Shown: piece after piece, positions 58,267-64,000 of the stretch
Position numbering within the stretch: position 1 is the first letter of the stretch
How the letters are laid out: every line of letters begins with the position of its first letter
From: Puniceicoccales bacterium Verruco_01
Lineage (GTDB): Bacteria > Verrucomicrobiota > Verrucomicrobiia > Opitutales > Oceanipulchritudinaceae
Length of the DNA: 64,000 nucleotides
NCBI GenBank assembly: GCA_001604565.1
Contig: LVBV01000016.1
Span: forward strand, 90,174-154,173
Direction of reading: 5' to 3'
Made by a program: the position numbers and the translations under genes
The notes under the pieces: model-generated
Database searches by the model: none
Told to the model about the DNA's origin: nothing
What the model saw: the letters and a program-made list of their open reading frames with translations, nothing else

Positions 58267-59325
58267 ATGAACGAACAGAATACAAACACGCTTGCCCTTG
58301 TTAGCGGCAAGATCGCGCTGCCCCAGCGGGCAGTCATTTACGGACCCGAAGGCATCGGCAAGTCGACCCTCGCCGCCGCTTTCCCTGCACCCGTCTTCCT
58401 CGACACCGAAGGCGGCACGGCGCAGCTCGACGTCGTCCGCTTCCCGCGCCCCGAATACTGGGAGCACGTCGCGGATATAATCACGCAGCTTGCCACCCGC
58501 GAACACGACCGCCGCACGCTCGTCATCGACACCGTGGACTGGCTGGAACGCCTCCTCGCCGAATACCTCTGCCGCCGCGCCAACAAGGACAGCATCGAGG
58601 ACTTCTCCTACGGCAAGGGCTACACGATCCTCGCCGAAGAGTTCTCGCGCTTCCTTGGCTCGCTGGAAGTCCTGCGTCGGCGCGGGATGCACGTCGTGAT
58701 GGTCGCGCACTCGACGATCCGCAAGTTCGAGCAGCCCGACGCCGCCGGTGCCTACGACCGCTACGAGCTGAAGCTGAGTAAGCAGTGCGCGCCGCTTCTC
58801 AAGGAGTGGTGCGACCTGCTCCTCTTCGTCAACTACTTCACGAAGGTCACGGAAGGCGAGGGGAAGAAGCGTGCGATCGGCGGCAAGGAACGGCGCATCT
58901 ACACAACCCACTGCGCCGCCTACGACGCCAAGAACCGTCACGGCCTCGCGGACGTAATCCCGATGGACTTTGCCGCGCTGGAGGCCGTCTTCCCCGCAAC
59001 TGTTAAGCAAAACTTAATCGTTACTCCAGCCCCTGCGGCTTTCGCACCTAAGCCTTCCGCATACGCGCCTGCAACTACGCCCGCAACCTCCGCGCCCGCG
59101 ATTCCCGTAGAGCCGCCAAGGCCCTGCACGCCGACGCAGGTCGAGAACATCCAGACGCTCTGGGCCAAGCTCAACTACGGGCAGGCAGAGCTGACGAAGC
59201 TCTTCCGCTGGCTAGAAGCCGACGACCTCGAAGGCGTCGAAAACTGGCAAACCCTAACGATGGATCAGGCCGCGCGGACCATCGGCTTCCTCACGAAGAA
59301 ACTCACCGAAAAGGAGACCGTCTAA
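58267..59325 (+). CDS. Sak4-like/AAA_24 phage recombination ATPase
   Basis: 352 residues. Walker A VIYGPEGIGKSTLAAAF near residue 27, FLDTEGG, and RTLVIDTVDWLERLL as Walker B; MHVVMVAHSTIRKFEQ is sensor-like. This matches the single-domain RecA-like Sak4/AAA_24 family of phage single-strand annealing or replication ATPases. The C-terminal 90 residues have a Pro/Ala linker (APAAFAPKPSAYAPATTPATS) then a small helical domain. It is paired, as usual, with a DUF669 protein. Confidence 0.87.
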   Translation: MNEQNTNTLALVSGKIALPQRAVIYGPEGIGKSTLAAAFPAPVFLDTEGGTAQLDVVRFPRPEYWEHVADIITQLATREHDRRTLVIDTVDWLERLLAEYLCRRANKDSIEDFSYGKGYTILAEEFSRFLGSLEVLRRRGMHVVMVAHSTIRKFEQPDAAGAYDRYELKLSKQCAPLLKEWCDLLLFVNYFTKVTEGEGKKRAIGGKERRIYTTHCAAYDAKNRHGLADVIPMDFAALEAVFPATVKQNLIVTPAPAAFAPKPSAYAPATTPATSAPAIPVEPPRPCTPTQVENIQTLWAKLNYGQAELTKLFRWLEADDLEGVENWQTLTMDQAARTIGFLTKKLTEKETV

Positions 59326-59326
59326 C

Positions 59327-59764
59327 ATGAAATACGTATCCACAAACGCTGAATCACGGGCCCGTTGCGTCAAGCCGGGCGAATACCTGCTTACGATCCT
59401 CGAAGCGGTCGAAACCATCTCGAAGTCGACCGGCGACGAGATGATCAAGCTGAAGCTCGAAGTGGAGGGGCACGGGGCGACCCTCTACGAATACCTCGTC
59501 TCGAACGGCTCCAGTGCCTGGAAGATCGACAGCTTCCGCCGGGCGCTTGGCGAGCGCGTGGTTGAAGGCGAGGAGGTCGAGATCGACACCCGAAACCTCG
59601 TCGGGCGGCAGGCCCGCGCGAAGCTCCGCGTGGAGACCTATCAGGGCAAGGACTCGAACAAGGTCGATTACTGGCTGAGCCCGCAGCTCGGTGCCGCTCC
59701 GGCGGCCCGTCCGATTGCACCCGCGCCCATTGCAAAGAAGGAGGATGGCGATGAGCCATTTTAA
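59327..59764 (+). CDS. DUF669 protein (probable ssDNA-binding partner)
   Basis: 145 residues: KPGEYLLTILEAVETISKSTGDEMIKLKLEVEG, VSNGSSAWKIDSFRRALG, NLVGRQARAKLRVETYQGKDSNKVDYWL, with a Pro/Ala linker and acidic tail (KKEDGDEPF) like phage SSBs. DUF669 proteins sit beside Sak4-type ATPases and are thought to bind single-stranded DNA. Its last 14 bp overlap the helicase start. Confidence 0.85.
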   Translation: MKYVSTNAESRARCVKPGEYLLTILEAVETISKSTGDEMIKLKLEVEGHGATLYEYLVSNGSSAWKIDSFRRALGERVVEGEEVEIDTRNLVGRQARAKLRVETYQGKDSNKVDYWLSPQLGAAPAARPIAPAPIAKKEDGDEPF

Positions 59765-61307
59765 CCTGCGGCCCTACCAGACGCAGTGCATCGACGATCT
59801 CCTCGCCCGGTTTCGGGAGTACTCGCGCCTGCTCGCGGTGCTCCCGACCGGGGCCGGGAAGACGATCGTCTTTGCCGCGCTCGCCCACCGACTCCAGCCC
59901 GTGCGGACGCTTGTCCTAGCCCACCGCGATGAACTCATCCGGCAGGCGGCGGACAAAATCGCCCGCTCGACGGGCCTCGTCGCCGAAGTCGAAAAGGCGG
60001 AGGAAACGGCGGGCATGGAGGCGCCCGTCGTCGTGGCCTCGGTGCAGACGCTGGCCCGCGAGCGGCGCCTGCACCGCTGGCCGCGCGGCCACTTCGGCCT
60101 CGTGGTCGTGGACGAGGCGCATCACATCCTCGCCGACAGTTACCAGAACGTCCTCGGGCACTTCGACGGCAGCGCCAAGGTGCTCGGCGTGACGGCGACG
60201 CCCGACCGTGGCGACAAGCGCTCCCTCGGCGAATACTTCGACGAAGTCGGCTTCGAGATTGGCCTCCACGAGCTCATCAAGGACGGGTATCTCTGCCGCA
60301 TCGTCGTCAAGACCGTGCCGCTCCAGATCGACCTTGGCGGCGTGCGGACGATGGCGGGCGACTTCAGCGACGCCGATCTTGGGCAGGCGATCGAGCCTTA
60401 CTTGAAGCGCGTCGTGGCCGAGATGAAGGCCGCAATCGGGAAGCGCCGGACGATCGTCTTCCTGCCGCTCGTGCGCACCTCGAAACGCTTCGTCGAACTC
60501 TGCCGCGAGGCGGGGCTGACGGCGGACCACGTGGACGGGGCGAGCGAGGACCGCTCGGGCATCCTCGCCCGCTTCGCACGGGGCGAGTTCCAGATCTTGA
60601 GCAACTCGATGCTCCTCACGGAGGGCTTCGACGACCCCGGCGTTGCGTGCGTCGTCTGCCTGCGTCCGACGAAGGTGCGCGCGCTCTATTCGCAGATCAT
60701 CGGGCGCGGCACCCGCGTCGCCCCCGGCAAGGAGAACCTGCTTGTCCTCGACTTTCTCTGGCACACCGAGCGGCACTCGCTCGTCCGCCCGGCGCACCTT
60801 GTGGCGCCGACGGCAGAGCTCGCCGAGGACATGACGGCGATCCTCGAAAAGGCGGCGCAGGAGCACGGCGGCGAGGCGTTGCAGGAGCCCGAACAGGACC
60901 TGCTCGATTTGGCCGACGACGCCAAGACGCAGCGCGAGGCGATGCTCGCCAAGGCCATCGCCCAGAACTCCCGCAAGCGTGCCCAGCTCATCGACCCGGT
61001 GGAGTTCGCGCTCTCGCTGCACGAGGTGGACCTCGCCGAATGGGAGCCGACGATGAAGTGGCACGAGGCACCGCCGAGCGACAAGCAGCTGCGGCTTCTG
61101 GAACGCATGGGTTTCGCGCCCGACGCGGTCCGCAGCCGTGGCCACGCTTCGGCCATCCTCGATCGCGTCATCACCCGGCGCGACCTGCGCCTTGCGACGC
61201 CCAAGCAGCTCAACTTTTTGCGGACACACGGACATCCCCATCCTGACCTTGCCACGTTCGACGAGGCAAGTGCATGGATCGGCGAAGTCCTTGGGAGGGG
61301 CAAATGA
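59751..61307 (+). CDS. Superfamily 2 DEAD/DEAH-type DNA helicase
   Basis: 518 residues from ATG 59751, six bases after AAGGAGG. Motifs: YQTQCIDDLLARF (Q-like), LPTGAGKTIVFAALAH (I), LVVVDEAHHILAD (II), LGVTATPDRGD (III), LLTEGFDDPGVACVV and QIIGRGTRVAPGKENLLVLDF (V/VI). UvsW/XPB-like helicases of this size are typical of phage replication modules. Residues 380-518 form a C-terminal extension ending in a helix-rich segment (KQLNFLRTHGHP). It acts in replication-fork or recombination-intermediate processing. Confidence 0.9.
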   Translation: MSHFNLRPYQTQCIDDLLARFREYSRLLAVLPTGAGKTIVFAALAHRLQPVRTLVLAHRDELIRQAADKIARSTGLVAEVEKAEETAGMEAPVVVASVQTLARERRLHRWPRGHFGLVVVDEAHHILADSYQNVLGHFDGSAKVLGVTATPDRGDKRSLGEYFDEVGFEIGLHELIKDGYLCRIVVKTVPLQIDLGGVRTMAGDFSDADLGQAIEPYLKRVVAEMKAAIGKRRTIVFLPLVRTSKRFVELCREAGLTADHVDGASEDRSGILARFARGEFQILSNSMLLTEGFDDPGVACVVCLRPTKVRALYSQIIGRGTRVAPGKENLLVLDFLWHTERHSLVRPAHLVAPTAELAEDMTAILEKAAQEHGGEALQEPEQDLLDLADDAKTQREAMLAKAIAQNSRKRAQLIDPVEFALSLHEVDLAEWEPTMKWHEAPPSDKQLRLLERMGFAPDAVRSRGHASAILDRVITRRDLRLATPKQLNFLRTHGHPHPDLATFDEASAWIGEVLGRGK

Positions 61308-61309
61308 TC

Positions 61310-61627
61310 CTACGAAGCCAGAGCCAGCGGGCGCACTTCCCTGTCGATCGTCGGGCCCAGTTCTTCACGGGCCTTCCGAAGGTCGTATTCCTTCTGGAGG
61401 CCGAGCCAGAACTCTGCGCTCGTCCCGAAGTAACGCGAGAGTCGCAGGGCCGTGTCGGGCGAGATGGCCCGACGCCCCTTGATGATCGCCGTGACGCGGC
61501 TGTGCGGGATTCCGATATCCACCGCCAGCTTGTACTGCGTGATGCCCATTTCTTCGAGGAACTCCACGCGGAGAATCTCGCCGGGATGGGGGAACTTCAA
61601 CTTCTCACTGTTCGTGTTCTGATCCAT
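61310..61627 (-). CDS. higA: HigA-like XRE antitoxin
   Basis: 105 residues with the HigA pattern: PHPGEILRVEFLEEMGITQYKLAVDIGIPHSRVTAIIKGRRAISPDTALRLSRYFGTSAEFWLGLQKEYDLRKA. The toxin gene precedes the antitoxin, as usual for HigBA. It represses the operon and binds HigB. Inserted, in reverse orientation, between the helicase and primase genes of the replication module. Confidence 0.9.
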   Translation of the reverse strand: MDQNTNSEKLKFPHPGEILRVEFLEEMGITQYKLAVDIGIPHSRVTAIIKGRRAISPDTALRLSRYFGTSAEFWLGLQKEYDLRKAREELGPTIDREVRPLALAS

Positions 61628-61636
61628 GGAGCCTCC

Positions 61637-61918
61637 TTAGTGGTAATCGACGATTTGAACTTCAAAGGCGTCACCCTCTTCCCATCGGAAGCAGATGCGC
61701 CACTGTTGATTGATCCTGATGCTGAACTGCCCTGCGCGGTTTCCCGAAAGGGACTCAAGCCGGTTGGCCGGAGGCACCCGAAGGTCGTTCAGGGACTTTG
61801 CCTGACTGATCATCGCGAGCTTCATAAGCGCCCTTGGCTGAATGTCGGAAGGCAGGCGTTTCGAGCGTTCCTGATTCCAAATCTTTTCGGTCTCGGAGTC
61901 TGCAAAGCTCTTGATCAC
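61637..61918 (-). CDS. higB: HigB-like RelE-superfamily toxin
   Basis: 93 residues from the GTG at 61918, which gives the standard HigB length and N-terminus (VIKSFADSETEKIWNQERSKRLP) with AGG just upstream; an ATG at 61960 would add 14 residues. RLESLSGNRAGQFSIRINQQWRICFRWEEGDAFEVQIVDYH is the RelE-fold core with the catalytic Arg/Tyr/His end. A ribosome-dependent mRNA interferase by family. 9 bp before the antitoxin gene and 59 bp from the divergent primase gene. Confidence 0.88.
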   Translation of the reverse strand: MIKSFADSETEKIWNQERSKRLPSDIQPRALMKLAMISQAKSLNDLRVPPANRLESLSGNRAGQFSIRINQQWRICFRWEEGDAFEVQIVDYH

Positions 61919-61977
61919 CGACCTAATATCGGCACATTTCCGCGCCGCGTCAATAGCCATTTCCGCAAGGCGTCAAT

Positions 61978-63993
61978 ATGAGATACAAAAGTAATGGCAT
62001 ACCAGAGCCCACCTCCGCCGATGCCCGCCGCATTGCCGAGGACATCCTTGGGCCCGTCGAATGGACGGACGAGACCTCCGGCTACTGCCGCTGCCCCGGC
62101 GTGGAGCTGCACACCTCGCCGACGCGGGACCACGACTGCCGCGTGTCGCTCGATCAGGAAGACGGGCATGTGCCGACCGTCTTCTGCTTCCATAATAGCT
62201 GCCTCGCCGTCATCGAGGAGGCGAACCGGTCGCTGCGCTCCGCCCTCGGCAAGGCCCGCTGGGGCCGTCAGAACCACCAGAACCACTTTGCTGGTTCCAG
62301 TGGTTCCAGAGGTGGTTCCGGGGCGGCGACGGCGCCCCTCATCACCGATGCGAATGCCTTCGAGACGCTTCTGCGCACCGCCTTCGAGGCGGACGACATC
62401 GTGTCCATCGCTCCGGCGGCGGTGCCGGAAGAGGGCGGCAAGGCGGTGCCCGAGCACGGCGGGGTCAACATCTTCACCCGCGACAAGTGGCTGGAGAAGG
62501 TGGCGGCCAAGGGTGGGATAGGCCGCGTCTTCGGAGGCCGCGAGGGGCTCTACATCCGCATCAACCCCCTGACGCCGAAGGCCCATGGCGGCGACAAGGA
62601 CGTGGCAAAGCTCCGCCATGTCTTAATCGAAAGCGACTCGCTGCCCAAGGCAGAGCAGGAACGCATTCTGCGCGCCTCGGGCCTTCCCATCGCGGCGCTC
62701 ATCGACTCCGGCGGTGCGTCGATCCATGCCTGGGTGCGCGTGAACGCCAGGAACGTCGCCGAATACCACGAGCGGCGCGAGAAGCTCTGGAAGAGCGTCG
62801 AGGCCCTCCAGATAGACCCCCAGAACCGCAATCCCTCGCGCTTCTCGCGCTGCCCCGGTGCGCAGCGGGGCAGCTCCATGCAGCGGCTCCTTGCCGTGAA
62901 CCTCGGGCCCGCCACTTACGAGGCTTGGGCGTCCGGGGCGTCCTCGGGAGACCTCCCCGGCATCGTGGCGGCGGACGCCTTCTGCGCCGAGGACGAGCCC
63001 GATCCGCCGCTTCTCATCGACGGGCTCCTTTTCAAGGGCTCGAAGATGATCATCGCTGGCCCGTCGAAGTCGCGCAAGACGTGGAACCTGACCGACCTCG
63101 CCGTTTGCCTCTCGGTCGGTCGGCCTTGGTGCGGCTTCACGACGCGGCGCTCGAAGGTCCTTTACGTGAACCTCGAACTCCAGTCCTTCAGCTACCGCAA
63201 GCGCATCCGCTGGATCTGCGAGAAGAAGGGCATCCCCACGGCGGAGCTATCCGGCTTCCACCTCTGGAACCTGCGCGGGCACGCCACCGAGGTGACGCGG
63301 CTCGTCGGGGACATCCTGCGCCACGTGAAGGACGCGGCGTACGACCTCATCATCGTGGACCCGATCTACAAGACCTACGGCGAGCGCGAGGAGAACAGCA
63401 ACACCGACATGGGGCAGGTCATGAACGAGCTGGAGGGCCTCGCGCGGCTTGCGAAGGTGGCCGTCGTCATCGCGGCGCACTTCCCCAAGGGGAACCTCGC
63501 CGCACGCGACGCCATTGACCGCGTGGCCGGTGCGGCGGTCTTCGGGCGCGACCCGGACGTGCTCCTTGTCATGACCCCGCACGAGGAGCCTGACGCCTTC
63601 ACGATCACGCCCATCCTGCGCGACCTGCCGGGCATGGGCGAGTTCGTGATCCGCTGGGGCGAACAGTGTTTCCAGAGGATCGCCGCCGATCCCAAGGCCG
63701 TTGCGGGGCGGGAGGCGGCCAACGGCGCGGGCAAGGGCAAGCGGGAACGCTCCTTTGTCCCCGGCAGCTACCGTGAACTCTTTTCCGAGATGCCGCCACT
63801 GCACCACGACAAGGAGCCCGAGAAAAGCGAGGTCCTCGCCCATATCGCCTCAGAGCTTGCGGCGGCAGGGAAAGACCCCCTGAAGGCCGCGTCGGTCTTC
63901 GACAGCATCCGCCAGTCACGCCGCAATATCATCGTTTTCGACCACATCACGAAGCGTTGGCAGGGCTACCACTACAAACCGTCAGAAGACTAG
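61978..63993 (+). CDS. AAA_25/RepA-like replicative helicase with N-terminal primase-type region
   Basis: 671 residues. The N-terminal zinc-finger-like part (CRCPGVELHTSPTRDHDC, then FCFHNSC) resembles phage primase zinc domains. Residues 190-300 contain RINPLTPKAHGGDKDVAKLRHVLIESD and ALIDSGGASIHAWVRVNA, as in primase-polymerase/D5-like proteins. The RecA-like domain has Walker A MIIAGPSKSRKTWNLTDLA (the RepA/AAA_25 variant with RKT), Walker B DLIIVDPIYKTYG and VVIAAHFPKGN. It probably drives element replication. The C-terminal 80 residues form a winged-helix-like end. The gene ends 7 bp before the window edge. Confidence 0.87.
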   Translation: MRYKSNGIPEPTSADARRIAEDILGPVEWTDETSGYCRCPGVELHTSPTRDHDCRVSLDQEDGHVPTVFCFHNSCLAVIEEANRSLRSALGKARWGRQNHQNHFAGSSGSRGGSGAATAPLITDANAFETLLRTAFEADDIVSIAPAAVPEEGGKAVPEHGGVNIFTRDKWLEKVAAKGGIGRVFGGREGLYIRINPLTPKAHGGDKDVAKLRHVLIESDSLPKAEQERILRASGLPIAALIDSGGASIHAWVRVNARNVAEYHERREKLWKSVEALQIDPQNRNPSRFSRCPGAQRGSSMQRLLAVNLGPATYEAWASGASSGDLPGIVAADAFCAEDEPDPPLLIDGLLFKGSKMIIAGPSKSRKTWNLTDLAVCLSVGRPWCGFTTRRSKVLYVNLELQSFSYRKRIRWICEKKGIPTAELSGFHLWNLRGHATEVTRLVGDILRHVKDAAYDLIIVDPIYKTYGEREENSNTDMGQVMNELEGLARLAKVAVVIAAHFPKGNLAARDAIDRVAGAAVFGRDPDVLLVMTPHEEPDAFTITPILRDLPGMGEFVIRWGEQCFQRIAADPKAVAGREAANGAGKGKRERSFVPGSYRELFSEMPPLHHDKEPEKSEVLAHIASELAAAGKDPLKAASVFDSIRQSRRNIIVFDHITKRWQGYHYKPSED

Positions 63994-64000
63994 CTAGAAC

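Larger units (their letters stand above)
49978..64000. mobile_element. Integrative element 2 (left part; continues past the window)
   Basis: Left end defined by the repeat shared with element 1. Contains an AbiE-like pair, two tyrosine recombinases with a cargo gene between, a hairpin array, two unknown genes and a phage replication module. No right end is seen before 64000. Compared with element 1 it retains an intact recombinase 2 and an ordered replication module, so it may be the more intact member. Confidence 0.6.

Overview
The window is about 64 kb of GC-rich bacterial DNA. The first 2.4 kb look like host chromosome: the C-terminus of a chemoreceptor, a polyprenyl diphosphate synthase and a complete tmRNA gene (ssrA). 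The Fe-S and orange-protein-type genes point to an anaerobic or facultatively anaerobic Gram-negative bacterium. A PVC-superphylum host (for example Verrucomicrobiota) is possible, but the sequence alone does not settle it.

Almost everything to the right of ssrA looks like accreted mobile DNA inserted at the 3' end of the tmRNA gene. The acceptor/T-arm core of ssrA recurs at 48250-48271 (22 identical bases) and, slightly diverged, at 49957-49977. The roughly 150 bp after ssrA (2379-2532) recurs at 49978-50126. Each of these two left ends is followed by the same layout: leftward cargo genes, a tyrosine recombinase (8101-9129; 51727-52755, nearly identical), a different cargo in each copy (HEPN/MNT pair; a possible UDG-fold protein), and a second, related recombinase (cut to 66 codons at 9990-10190; intact at 53740-54897). 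I read this as two related integrative elements in tandem.

Element 1 (about 2.38-48.27 kb). The left cargo is an unknown 347-residue protein, an RNase J-like metallo-beta-lactamase protein and a PD-(D/E)XK-like nuclease gene split by a 1352-bp IS with 4-bp target duplication. Next come a DUF6745-type pair, an LRR protein, and phage- or plasmid-type modules (11.7-19 kb: HTH and ParB-like proteins, AAA+ ATPase, methylase-like proteins, HAD-like protein) preceded by their own short repeat clusters. Two VapBC-type pairs follow. A 10-kb metabolic block (20.4-30.9 kb) holds two ferredoxin-bearing MinD ATPases, two NifX/orange-protein-like proteins, a DUF5320-like protein, metallo-beta-lactamase, CobW GTPase, SufB/D, DUF89, thioesterase, DUF134 regulator, CoA-disulfide reductase/rhodanese and ArsR regulator. 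It ends against a beheaded phage tail gene and a lipoprotein (30.9-32.8 kb). Then come a BREX-like operon (32.9-43.9 kb: SNF2 helicase, small protein, DUF1156 methylase, compact PglZ, DUF499-type ATPase, HTH-nuclease) and a AAA+/subtilase pair (44.4-47.8 kb).

Between the second and third att-like cores lie a PAS histidine kinase and a transposase remnant.

Element 2 (49.98 kb to beyond the window). It carries an AbiE-like toxin-antitoxin pair, the twin-recombinase slot, a compact array of hairpins, an overlapping pair of unknown genes, then a three-copy 16-bp repeat in front of a phage replication module: HTH protein, VRR-NUC nuclease, Sak4-like ATPase, DUF669, superfamily 2 helicase, HigBA and an AAA_25 helicase-primase.
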